Shown: positions 8,618 through 16,384, numbered from the stretch's first letter. The stretch is 22,361 bases of DNA from Alphaproteobacteria bacterium (GCA_017353855.1 JAFMSA010000007.1:1-22361), one strand, 5' to 3'. Made by a program: numbers and translations. The notes: generated from the letters alone by a model not told the origin.

Positions 8618-10969
8618 TCACGTCCGGACGTGGGCCTCGCCCGCCTTTCGGATCGCCGCCATTATCCGCCGCGGTGTAAGGGGGGTCTCGTTGACTTCGG
8701 CACCGACCGAGAACAGGGCGTCGCGGACGGCATTGGCGATCGCGGCGGGCGGGGCGACGGCACCGCCTTCACCCATGCCCTTCATGCCGTATTCGGTGTG
8801 CGGCGTTGGGGTGTGGAGATGGCCGATCTTGATCGCCGGCATCTCGGCGGCGCCGGGCATCAGATAGTCGGCCAGCGTGCCGGCGAGCGGCTGGCCCCCC
8901 TCGTCATACGGGATCTCCTCGAATAGAGCGGTGCCAATACCCTGCACGACGCCGCCGCGGATCTGGCCTTCGACGAGCATCGGGTTGACCATCGTGCCGC
9001 AATCCTCAGCGACGGCGTAGTCGAGGAGCTCGATAAAGCCGGTATCCGCATCGACCGCGACAACGGCGCCGTGCGTCGCATAGGAAAAAACACCGGTGCT
9101 GATCGCCGGCTCGTAAGTCGCGGTCGCGTCTAGCAGCGGATCAACGCCCTGCGGCAATCCATCCATACGCAAATGCGCGACCTTGGCGATTTCGGCGATC
9201 GGGACCGCCCCCCGCGGCCCTACCACCATGCCATCTGCGCAATGCGCCTGCGCGACCTCGCATTGCAGCAGATGCGCCCCGATGCGGCAGAGTTTGTCGC
9301 GCAACATGCGGCTCGCGCGTGCCACCGCCCCGCCCGACATCACCATGCTGCGCGACGCAAACGTGCCGAACCCGAAGGCGGTGCTTTCGGTGTCCCCATG
9401 CCGCACCGAGATGCACGCCGGGTCGATCCCGAGTTCCTCGGCGGCAACCTGCGAGAGCACCGTTTCCAGCCCCTGGCCGTGCGACTGAATGCCGACCATC
9501 AAAACGACGCTGCCATCGCTCAGCACTCGCGCGGTACAGCTCTCGAAGCCGGGAATGATCGATGCACCGCGGGCCGCGAACTCCGCCGCACCGTGCGCAG
9601 TCTGCTCGGCAAAGGCAGCAAATCCGATCCCGAGCAGCCTACGGTCCGGCTCGCCCTGCAGCTGCCGGGCGCGGATTGCCGGCAGGTCCAACAGCTCGGC
9701 ACATAGCTTGACGCTCGCGCCGTAATCGCCGCTGTCGAGTCGCATGCCGCTGATTGTCGTGAACGGCATCTGCTCCGGCCGCACCAAATTCAGGGTCCGC
9801 ACCTCGTTCGGCTCGCGTCCGACGGCGCGTGCGATCTCGTCGACGAGCCGCTCGACGACGAAGCACGCTCCCGGGCGGCCGACCCCGCGATAGGGGCCGA
9901 GCGGCGTCTTGTTGGTGGCAACCGTGTAATGCCTGGCCCTGTAGTTCGGGATCATATACGGCCCTGGCAACGCCCGGGCCACCATGCCGGCTTCGTGATA
10001 CGGACCCTGCGGCCACAATCCATAGGCCCCGGCATCGACAACGATTTCGGCGTCGAGCCCGAGGATGCGGCCCTGCCGGTCCGCATACACGGTGGCCTTG
10101 TAGTGGTGGTCTCGGGTATGCGCCGTCGCCAGCAGATGCTCGCCGCGGTCCTCGATCCAGCGCACCGGACGATCGAGCTCGAGCGCCAAGGCCGCGAGTA
10201 TGATTTCTTCCGGGTAGAGCCGAGCTTTGGGCCCGAAACCGCCACCGACATCGGGTGCGACGACGCGGATGCGGCGCTCCTCGAGACCCAGGATCTCGCC
10301 AAGCGCGACACGCAGGGTGTGCGGCGTCTGCGTCGACGCGTAGAGGACGACTTCGTCAAGGCGATGGTCGCGATAGGCGAGCACGCCGCGGCATTCGAGC
10401 GGCGCGCCGGACTGCCGCTGCATGCGAAACTCGCGCGTCAGCGTCACTTCGGCAGCGCGCGCGGCTGCGCCGACATCGCCGGCCTGCAGCGCGTGCTCGA
10501 TGTAGAGATTGTCACCCCAATGCTCGTGCACCGGATGGCGGCTGCCGCGCATGTCACGTACCGGGTCGATGACCGGTTCCAAAACCTCGAAGTCGACCGT
10601 GACGGCCGCGGCGAGGTCCTCCGCCTCGCCGCGCGATGGCGCAACACAGGCGGCGATGGCCTCGCCGACATACCGAACCTTGTCTGTCGCAAGCGGCGGC
10701 CAGGGGGGTGATTTCGCGCCGGTCGAGTGCGAGACGACCCGGATCGGCGTGACGCGCGGCAGATCGACAGCCGTGAAAACATGGCCGCGAGCCTCCGGTG
10801 GCACCGAGATCGAGCGGATACGGGCATGCGCGTGAGGGCTACGGACGAACGCGACATCCACTGTGCCGGGTAGTTTGACGTCCGCGACGAATTGTCCGCG
10901 CCCATGAAGATGGCGGTTATCCTCTTTGCGCAGGAGGGACGCGCCGACACCGTATGCATCATTGGGCAT
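8618..10969 (-). CDS. Xanthine dehydrogenase family molybdopterin-binding subunit
   Basis: The 783-residue catalytic subunit of a molybdenum hydroxylase that inserts water-derived oxygen into a substrate C-H bond. Visible family parts are the N-terminal GASLLRKEDNRHLHGRGQFV, the molybdopterin-dinucleotide loop VGGGFGPK (241-248), GPYRGVGRPGACFVVERL, the cofactor segment QSHGQGLETV and the catalytic glutamate Glu734 in GMKGMGEGGAVAPP. The segment YRGVGRP is not the AYxCSFR loop of form I CO dehydrogenase, so the gene should not be called coxL in the CO-oxidising sense. The start is ATG 10969, with GGGAG six bases upstream. It overlaps the end of the 2Fe-2S gene by 11 bases, so the two are translationally coupled. 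Substrate unknown; purines, aldehydes and N-heterocycles are all possible. Confidence 0.93.
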   Translation of the reverse strand: MPNDAYGVGASLLRKEDNRHLHGRGQFVADVKLPGTVDVAFVRSPHAHARIRSISVPPEARGHVFTAVDLPRVTPIRVVSHSTGAKSPPWPPLATDKVRYVGEAIAACVAPSRGEAEDLAAAVTVDFEVLEPVIDPVRDMRGSRHPVHEHWGDNLYIEHALQAGDVGAAARAAEVTLTREFRMQRQSGAPLECRGVLAYRDHRLDEVVLYASTQTPHTLRVALGEILGLEERRIRVVAPDVGGGFGPKARLYPEEIILAALALELDRPVRWIEDRGEHLLATAHTRDHHYKATVYADRQGRILGLDAEIVVDAGAYGLWPQGPYHEAGMVARALPGPYMIPNYRARHYTVATNKTPLGPYRGVGRPGACFVVERLVDEIARAVGREPNEVRTLNLVRPEQMPFTTISGMRLDSGDYGASVKLCAELLDLPAIRARQLQGEPDRRLLGIGFAAFAEQTAHGAAEFAARGASIIPGFESCTARVLSDGSVVLMVGIQSHGQGLETVLSQVAAEELGIDPACISVRHGDTESTAFGFGTFASRSMVMSGGAVARASRMLRDKLCRIGAHLLQCEVAQAHCADGMVVGPRGAVPIAEIAKVAHLRMDGLPQGVDPLLDATATYEPAISTGVFSYATHGAVVAVDADTGFIELLDYAVAEDCGTMVNPMLVEGQIRGGVVQGIGTALFEEIPYDEGGQPLAGTLADYLMPGAAEMPAIKIGHLHTPTPHTEYGMKGMGEGGAVAPPAAIANAVRDALFSVGAEVNETPLTPRRIMAAIRKAGEAHVRT

Positions 10970-11504
10970 TGGCGGCTCCCCTTCGCAGCTCCCTGGCGGC
11001 CTCTGCGATCGCCGTGACAATATTGGTATAGCCGGTGCAGCGGCAGATATTGCCGGCGAGCCCGTCGCGGATTTCGCGCGCGGAGCCCGCTCGCTGACGC
11101 AGGATGAGATCGCGCGCCGTAATCAACATTGCCGGCGTGCAATACCCGCATTGCAGTGCGTGATGCTGATGAAAAGTTCGGCGCAGCGCGTCGATGACGG
11201 GGTCACCCGCGAAGCCTTCGATCGTCTCGACCTCGCGCTCGTCGCAGGCACAAGCGAGCATCAGACACGAGCGCGCCGGCTCGCCGTCGACAAGGACCGT
11301 GCAGGCGCCGCACACGCCGTGTTCGCAACCGAGATGGGTTCCGGTCAAATTGCGCCGCTCGCGCAGAAAATCCGCCAAGGACAGTCGTGGCGGCACATCA
11401 TCTGCAACGGCGGAGCCATTGAGCCGTATACGGATCGCGGTCAATCTCACCGCCGAGGAAGCCTGATTGTGAGCGGCACCTGCGTTGCCTCCCGCCTCAG
11501 ACAT
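10959..11504 (-). CDS. (2Fe-2S)-binding small subunit of the molybdenum hydroxylase
   Basis: A 181-residue electron-transfer subunit carrying two [2Fe-2S] clusters. The plant-ferredoxin-type site uses Cys60, Cys65, Cys68 and Cys80 (GCEHGVCGACTVLVDG and RSC). The second site in the helical domain uses Cys119, Cys122, Cys154 and Cys156 (QCGYCTPAMLI and NICRCTGY). It passes electrons from the molybdenum centre to the FAD subunit. ATG 11504 was chosen because GCGAGG stands about six bases upstream. The frame stays open to an ATG at 11567 with no ribosome-binding site, and the extra residues are not family-like. The extension before the conserved domain (about 20 residues) is a little long. Its end overlaps the large-subunit start. 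Confidence 0.93.
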   Translation of the reverse strand: MSEAGGNAGAAHNQASSAVRLTAIRIRLNGSAVADDVPPRLSLADFLRERRNLTGTHLGCEHGVCGACTVLVDGEPARSCLMLACACDEREVETIEGFAGDPVIDALRRTFHQHHALQCGYCTPAMLITARDLILRQRAGSAREIRDGLAGNICRCTGYTNIVTAIAEAARELRRGAANAQ

Positions 11505-11787
11505 GCGCAGCCTCGCGAGAGAGCTCGTGACTCTTCCCGACATGCCGTCGGCCCCGAGCGCGTACACATCGCCGCCGGAGTCTGCGCCGCACTCCTATTG
11601 AGACGATCTCGGCGTCGTGCCTCGCAGTTCGGCAGGCGGCCGGACGGATCGCCAGCTCTCGCTCATCCGCGTGCGGCGGGAAGTCGGCGATCAAGCTTCT
11701 CGGCGTTCTATTGCGCATGGCTGATGACTTCCGTGGAACACCGCCGCCCGCAAAGACCGGAGATGCGCGGCGCACGTCTTTGGTCAT
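11497..11787 (-). CDS. Possible coupled 96-codon frame between FAD and 2Fe-2S subunit genes
   Basis: An open frame starts with an ATG that overlaps the stop of the FAD-subunit gene (ATGA, 11784-11787) and ends overlapping the start of the 2Fe-2S gene. It therefore fills the 279-base gap exactly. In related operons these two genes usually abut. The product would be very arginine-rich with no recognised domain, and its third-position GC is only moderate, so the geometry may be chance or the frame may merely carry ribosomes across the gap. Low confidence as a protein-coding gene. Confidence 0.22.
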   Translation of the reverse strand: MTKDVRRASPVFAGGGVPRKSSAMRNRTPRSLIADFPPHADERELAIRPAACRTARHDAEIVSIGVRRRLRRRCVRARGRRHVGKSHELSREAAHV

Positions 11788-12611
11788 GAGAGAGCCTGCT
11801 GTGCGGCACGCATCGCGACGACAGTGTGAAGGTTGAGCTGGAACTCGTCGAAATGCCGGTCGGCCGCGCGATCGAGGTCATCGCGGACGGCCTCCTGCAG
11901 CTGGCCCATTGCGCCTTCGGAAACGACCCGCGATGCACTCTCGAGAACCAGCGGCGCACCATTGGCCGCGCCGAGCACGACGCGCCAATAACCGAGTGCG
12001 CGGTCGCAGACAACGACCGCCAGCGCACTCGCGAACTCGCCCGATTTTCGGCAGAGCTTCACATATCCCCAGCGGGCCTCCGGCGACAGCTTGCGGATGC
12101 GTATGCTCTCGACGATTTCGTCCGGCCCGAGCCGTGTCTCGAAAATCCCGGTCGTGAACTCGGCGCATTTGAGCGACCGCCGGCCGGTTGGCCCGCATAG
12201 CATGGCTTCTGCGTCGAGCGCTGTCAGGACGCCGGGCCATTCGGCCGCCGGGTCCGATAGCGCCAGACTGCCTCCGATCGTTCCCCGATTGCGTATTGCC
12301 CGATAGGCGAGCCCGCTGGCGACTTTCGGCATTAGACCGCGCGACGGGTCGGCGATCCTGGCATCCTCTATTGCCGCATGCGTCACGCAAGCCCCGAGGG
12401 TTACCGCCTCCGTGTCGTCTGCAACCGCCGTCAGCTCCGGCAAGCGCGCAATGTCGATAAGCAGCCTCGGCACGGCGACCCGCAGGTTCATCATCGCGAC
12501 CAGCGACTGCCCGCCTGCAATAACCCGCGCCTCGTCCTGGCTTTTCGCCAGCAGATCGATGGCTTCAGCCAGACTGCCCGGCCGGACGTAATCGACGGCC
12601 GGCGCCTTCAT
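11784..12611 (-). CDS. FAD-binding middle subunit of the molybdenum hydroxylase (CoxM/CutM type)
   Basis: A 275-residue subunit that accepts electrons from the iron-sulphur clusters and reduces the final acceptor. The two FAD-binding stretches are intact: AGGQSLVAMMNLR (32-44) and RGTIGGSLALSDPAAEWP (from 109). The CO dehydrogenase flavoprotein C-terminal domain follows, ending normally with AVRDDLDRAADRHFDEF. It is the first gene of the hydroxylase cluster. The ATG at 12611 has only a poor ribosome-binding site (GGA three bases before), but homology begins there. Together with the two downstream subunits it gives a complete heterotrimer. No maturation genes (XdhC or CoxDEF type) or transporters are present in the window, so those functions must be encoded elsewhere. 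Confidence 0.92.
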   Translation of the reverse strand: MKAPAVDYVRPGSLAEAIDLLAKSQDEARVIAGGQSLVAMMNLRVAVPRLLIDIARLPELTAVADDTEAVTLGACVTHAAIEDARIADPSRGLMPKVASGLAYRAIRNRGTIGGSLALSDPAAEWPGVLTALDAEAMLCGPTGRRSLKCAEFTTGIFETRLGPDEIVESIRIRKLSPEARWGYVKLCRKSGEFASALAVVVCDRALGYWRVVLGAANGAPLVLESASRVVSEGAMGQLQEAVRDDLDRAADRHFDEFQLNLHTVVAMRAAQQALS

Positions 12612-12677
12612 GTTCCGGTGCGCACGCGGCTATTGCGAGCGCTGCGCGGACGCCCAAAGTGATCTTGTGCATCACCC

Positions 12678-12693
12678 CACAAGCGATGTGCCA
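12678..12693 (-). promoter_or_regulatory. Possible sigma-54-like promoter before the hydroxylase operon
   Basis: Read on the minus strand the site is TGGCACATCGCTTGTG, lying 66 bases before the FAD-subunit ATG. It matches the -24 element TGGCAC exactly with correct spacing to TTG, but the conserved GC of the -12 element is GT here. A single site in GC-rich DNA can be chance, and no enhancer-binding regulator gene is seen nearby. Confidence 0.25.
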
Positions 12694-12852
12694 CTACGAT
12701 GCAACGCGGTCCGCCCACGATCCCCTCCCCGATTTCAGGGAACTGCAAATAACACACATGCCCCGGCAACCCAAATGTGACTGCTGCCCGGCATTCATGA
12801 CGACGCTCCGTCTGCGCGCCTGCAGTCGCCGCATGGAGAATGCTGCGACGCC

Positions 12853-13173
12853 TCAGCCGTCTCGGGCCGGCCATTGCACCGCATGCGGAACAGGTCCGGA
12901 TACTCGGCCTCTGCGAGCTCTCAAGGGCCATGACAACGCCGCGTGCTGTTGGCGAGCCTTGGCGTATTCCTCGCAGACCCGCATCGCCCGAGCGCCGATG
13001 CAGGTCAAGACCTTCCTTCGTGGTGCCCGCAACCAGACCGGTCGTTCTCGGAAGGCCAGCGCAAATCCAGTCTCGATCAGGTTGCGGATGTTCCAGACAG
13101 TATTGGCGTCGCCGCTCGTGCCTTCAAACGCGCCGCGCTTGTCCTTTACCCGGGTGCGGTAGATGGGCTGCAT
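12853..13173 (-). CDS. Possible hypothetical protein, unknown
   Basis: A 106-codon frame beginning MQPIYRTRVKDKRGAFEGTS. Its first half has C- or G-ending codons and a mixed, protein-like composition (NTVWNIRNLIETGFALAF), while the second half is arginine-rich and weaker. The only ribosome-binding candidate is AAGG three bases before the ATG, which is too close. It shares its frame with part of the rlpA wreck upstream, so it may be a fragment of another decayed gene. No domain recognised. Confidence 0.25.
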   Translation of the reverse strand: MQPIYRTRVKDKRGAFEGTSGDANTVWNIRNLIETGFALAFRERPVWLRAPRRKVLTCIGARAMRVCEEYAKARQQHAALSWPLRARRGRVSGPVPHAVQWPARDG

Positions 13174-13301
13174 CTGCCTTACTTTAGCCAACGGCGCCGG
13201 CGGGCGCCATCCTTCCCCTCCCTGAAGGGTACAGGGGGGCGGAATGCGAGGCCCTCCACACAGTCCGGGCGGAAGCCCACGAGCGGTCCGGATCAGCGTT
13301 G

Positions 13302-13954
13302 TTAGCGCGCTGTGTCGCCTTGATGATATGTGGCAAGGGTTGGAGCGGCGCCTGCCGACGTCGCATCGACGGCTACCGGCTCGACGATGACCGGGGCGAC
13401 CCCCATACGCCTGACACCGGGCTCTTCGGCGGCCTGCGGTGAGTGAAAGATCAATGAGGAAGCCGCGAGCCCAAGGGCCGCGGTCGTTGATCTTAACGAT
13501 ATCATCGAGCGGCCGCTGTCGAGATTCGTCACCCTGGCATACGACGCCAGCGGCAGCGGGCAGTGCGCCGCCGTCGCCGTCACCGCGTCGAGCACCTCGC
13601 CGCTCGCCGTGTGCGCCCCTGCGAGATTGTACCAGGTGGCCTTGCCGGCCTGAATTGTTCCGATCGGTGGACCCGGGCCAAAGCGGCACCGGCCAGGCCG
13701 CCGTCTTCCCGGGCGCAAGCATCGCGGGTCGGATATCGACGCCGCACTCGCCAGGCAGGATGCGTCGGGAATTCCACACGGCCGTGCGCACAGGCTGGAT
13801 AGTTGTTGCCGGTTCGTATTTCGGCGCCGCGTAGCTGCACATTAAAAGGCTCGATAGGCGGGCCGTAGGTGCCTGCGTGTGGCGTTCGGGCAATCGTGCT
13901 ACTGGAAATCACCAAAAAAGCGAGCAAAACACCGATCATTCGACGCTTTTGCAT
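13302..13954 (-). pseudogene. rlpA: Frameshifted RlpA-like septal lytic transglycosylase
   Basis: RlpA binds naked peptidoglycan glycan strands and, in some bacteria, cleaves them during daughter-cell separation. An intact start is seen at ATG 13954 with GGGAG eight bases upstream, followed by a signal peptide (MQKRRMIGVLLAFLVISSST). The double-psi beta-barrel domain then lies in other frames. GKATWYNLAGAHTASGE to YARVTNLDSGRSM is in one frame (about 13655-13503). VKINDRGPWARGFLIDLS, holding the catalytic Asp segment, is in a second (about 13500-13440). QAAEEPGVRRMGVAPVIVEPV returns to the first (about 13436-13370). At least one more shift separates signal peptide and domain. A short product of 138 residues without the NDRGP segment remains open (13302-13718) but should be inactive. 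Confidence 0.8.
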
Positions 13955-14454
13955 CGCATCGTCTCCCTCTCCCGGAGCACTCCCCCCGCGAGCGATACTA
14001 TGGAATTTCCCGCCCATTTTTTGATGGGCGAAGGAATGCAGATCGGTGTCGTCCCGGATCGTCGCCGGCGAACCCGACAAATCGATAGGAATATGTCGCG
14101 TTAACGAGGCTGGAGTACGGCTGTTAACCGTTCCTTACACCTGCTTTTGAAGATGCACCGGCACGCGATATCCTGGACACAGCCGCGGCGCGCGCCCGTC
14201 CAGCCAGCGTTTATCTGTAGGATTGTTGCACCTTGATGAGAGGTATTATTTTAAAATTTACAATCAAGTTATGGCCGCCTCTGTTGAAACAAGCGGCAGG
14301 CTGGTAATCGATACGCGCAGCTTTCCTCTTTTCTACGGCGCAGCCACGACGCCATGTTTGATGCCCGCTGCCCTTGATTCACGCGTGAGACGCGGGCTTC
14401 GCGCCGCGGCAAGTTCGACGCGAAGAAGAGTGGCGGTAACACACGCTGGCGCTG
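13955..14454. other. 500-base gene-free stretch with an AT-rich patch
   Basis: No gene is supported. It includes the upstream region of the rlpA remnant and the sequence downstream of ispG. A conspicuously AT-rich patch (about 14227-14275, with TTTTAAAA at its centre) stands out in GC-rich surroundings and could be a promoter, a protein-binding site or foreign DNA. A small hairpin (CGCGT/ACGCG near 14382-14394) lies downstream of ispG but has no T-tract. The plus-strand frame at 14223-14558 runs antisense into ispG and looks accidental. Confidence 0.45.
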
Positions 14455-15582
14455 TTATTGCGCCGGTTCCAGGGCAGGCTCCCGACGGGCGGCTTCGATC
14501 TCGGCGGCCTTTTTCTCGACGAGCTCAACGAGATGGTCGACGATGTCGGCGTCTTTGAGACGGTGGTCGGTGAGGCCGCTGATATAGACCTGGTGGGTTC
14601 CGTTGCCGCCGCCGGTAAGACCGATATCGGTCTCGCGCGCCTCGCCCGGACCGTTGACGACGCAGCCGATCACCGAGACGGTGAGCGGCGTCGTGATATG
14701 CGCGAGCCTTTCTTCGAGCCGCTCGACCGTCTTGATCACGCCGAATTGCTGGCGCGCACAGGACGGGCAGGAAATGACCGTGACGCCGCGCCGCCGCAGG
14801 CCGAGGGATTTCAGCATCTCGAATCCGACCCGGACCTCTTCGACCGGATCGGCCGACAGCGAAACCCGGATCGTGTCGCCGATCCCGGACCACAACAGCA
14901 TGCCGAGCCCGACCGACGATTTGACCGTACCGCTGCGCAAGGCGCCCGCTTCGGTAATTCCCAGGTGCAGCGGATAGTCGCACGCTTCGGCGAGTTGCTG
15001 ATAGGCCGCGACCGCGAGGAACACATCGGAGGCCTTGCATGAGATCTTGAACTCGAAGAAGTCGTTGTCCTCGAGAATCTTGGCATGATTGAGCGCGCTT
15101 TCGACCATCGCTTCGGGGCAGGGCTCGCCATAGCGCTCGAGCAGGTCGCGCTCGAGCGAGCCGGCGTTGACGCCGATCCGCATCGAGCAGCCATGGTCCT
15201 TCGCCGCCTTGATGACCTCGCGCACACGGGCGGACGAGCCGATATTCCCGGGATTGATGCGCAGGCAAGCCGCACCGCTCTCGGCCGCTTCGATCGCCCG
15301 CTTATAGTGAAAGTGGATGTCGGCGACGATCGGGACCGTCGTGCGGCGCACGATGTGCTTCAGCGCGAGCGCTGAATCCTGGTCTGGACACGAAACCCGC
15401 ACGATATCCGCTCCCGCGGCTTCGAGCGCCTGGACCTGCGCGACCGTCGCCTCGATATCACTCGTCACGGTGTTGGTCATCGATTGCACGGTGATCGGCG
15501 CATCACCTCCCACCGCCACTTTGCCGACATAGACCTTGCGGCAGTGACGGCGCTGGATATTGCGATAAGGCCTGACACTCAT
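14455..15582 (-). CDS. ispG: 4-hydroxy-3-methylbut-2-enyl diphosphate synthase (flavodoxin/ferredoxin)
   Basis: The 375-residue IspG (GcpE) enzyme of the MEP isoprenoid pathway, reductively opening MEcPP to HMBPP with a [4Fe-4S] cluster. The TIM-barrel half begins at VYVGKVAVGGDAPITVQSMT and includes INPGNIG and RIGVNAGSLE. The cluster ligands are Cys272 and Cys275 (SCPSCARQ), Cys307 (GCVVNGPGEA) and Glu314, in the same spacing as in E. coli. Length is normal for the short bacterial type. ATG 15582 is chosen because homology starts there; an upstream in-frame ATG at 15660 adds unrelated residues. Upstream on the same strand lies a wrecked rodZ, its usual partner. The hisS gene that I would expect downstream in this group is absent. 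Confidence 0.96.
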   Translation of the reverse strand: MSVRPYRNIQRRHCRKVYVGKVAVGGDAPITVQSMTNTVTSDIEATVAQVQALEAAGADIVRVSCPDQDSALALKHIVRRTTVPIVADIHFHYKRAIEAAESGAACLRINPGNIGSSARVREVIKAAKDHGCSMRIGVNAGSLERDLLERYGEPCPEAMVESALNHAKILEDNDFFEFKISCKASDVFLAVAAYQQLAEACDYPLHLGITEAGALRSGTVKSSVGLGMLLWSGIGDTIRVSLSADPVEEVRVGFEMLKSLGLRRRGVTVISCPSCARQQFGVIKTVERLEERLAHITTPLTVSVIGCVVNGPGEARETDIGLTGGGNGTHQVYISGLTDHRLKDADIVDHLVELVEKKAAEIEAARREPALEPAQ

Positions 15583-15699
15583 CGTCCGATCTCGCGTGGT
15601 TGGCACGATGTGAACGGCATATAGACCTTTCCGGCGGGTGATAAAAGAGCGGTACGACACAAGTCAGGGCCACCCACTGGCGAACCGCGGTGCCGGCGA

Positions 15700-16384
15700 C
15701 AAGCGCCGCAGGCGATAGTCCTCGGGCCGGGCTGGGACGTCCACACTCTCCCCGGCTTTCACAAGACGCGCTACCAGCCTCGACTATCCGGCATCGCGAA
15801 TGCGTTCGACGGCCGCGGGGATGACGATCCGGTCCGGCGCGCCCGGCCCCTCGGAAGCGACGGTCTGAGACGAGCCCGCAATGCCGGGCGAGGAGGCCGC
15901 CCCACCGGGCGGGCCGCGTCCGCTGTCGCCGAACCCTCGCTGGTGTGCGGGAGCCCGCGATACAGCTCCGGTTTCGACGGGTGCAGCTCCGCGGGCACCT
16001 CTGTACTGCGTTGCGGTCGCGCATGCGCTTGACGGTCGATATCCAGGAGAAGGCGCCATATCCGCAAAGCGAGACGATCGTCCCGACCCAGGACCATCCC
16101 GCTGCCCGGCATGCTGCGTTCCGGGAGAGGGATCGGAAAGGACAGATCGGGCCTTCTTGCGAGGTCTGTCGATTGCTGCTTGAAGTGCGGTACGGCCTCG
16201 TCGGGTTCGAGCCCGCATACGTGCGCATAAGACCGATCGCACAGGCGAGGGGAAGCCTACCCGACTGCCTGCTCTCGAGCGACACTCCACCGGCGATATG
16301 TCGCGCGAGCAACGGCATGCGCGGGGTCTCGGACTCGCCGAGGTTGCGTCAGTATTGAAGATCAAGCGCGCTTATCTTGCGGCG
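15700..16384 (-). pseudogene. rodZ: Degenerate rodZ (helix-turn-helix, membrane, DUF4115)
   Basis: RodZ is a membrane protein that links the MreB cytoskeleton to the wall-elongation complex. Its pieces are seen here in order on the minus strand but in different frames: CAIGLMRTYA, then LEPDEAVPHFKQQ (about 16211-16173), LSFPIPLPERSMPGSGMV (about 16145-16095), the membrane segment GTIVSLCGYGAFSWIS, EVPAELHPSKPEL, and RIVIPAAVERIRDAG. A TAG stop follows at 15784-15786, and the rest of the C-terminal DUF4115 domain (LVKAGESVDVPARP) is readable beyond it. The N-terminal helix-turn-helix is missing from the minus strand but is found on the plus strand at 16298-16384, inverted in place. Frameshifts, a stop and an inversion make function very unlikely. 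It lies directly upstream of ispG, the expected place. Confidence 0.82.
16280..16384 (+). other. Inverted block carrying the RodZ helix-turn-helix
   Basis: On the plus strand this block reads MSREQRHARGLGLAEVAS and continues VLKIKRAYLAA, an excellent match to the RodZ HTH (xxARGLSLAEVAxxLKIxxAYLxA). Turning only this block of about 105 bases round would place it directly before the minus-strand LESRQSGRLP...CAIGLMRTYA, rebuilding the normal RodZ N-terminus. Near its ends GCCTG (16267-16271) and CAGGC (16394-16398) form a short inverted pair, which may be chance. The plus-strand frame runs on to 16603 but loses all similarity after the block. Confidence 0.7.

Larger units (their letters stand above)
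12612..13301. other. Gene-poor stretch between hydroxylase operon and rlpA remnant
   Basis: About 690 bases with no recognised family on either strand. The left part should hold the hydroxylase promoter. The right part contains one minus-strand frame (12853-13173) with protein-like composition, listed separately. The region sits next to a clearly broken gene and may be old coding sequence that has eroded. Confidence 0.4.

Noticed and set aside
8618..10969. Calling the large subunit a CO dehydrogenase (coxL)
   Set aside because: The active-site loop reads PYRGVGRP and not the AYxCSFR of form I CO dehydrogenase, so a general hydroxylase name is safer.
12853..13893. 346-codon minus-strand frame as one gene
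   Set aside because: It contains a single in-frame slice of RlpA (VKINDRGPWARG...) between non-matching sequence, so it is a frame crossing a broken gene and not a protein of its own.
14101..14128. Two TTAAC motifs as a CtrA-binding site
   Set aside because: Their spacing is about 20 bases, not the seven of the TTAA-N7-TTAA site.
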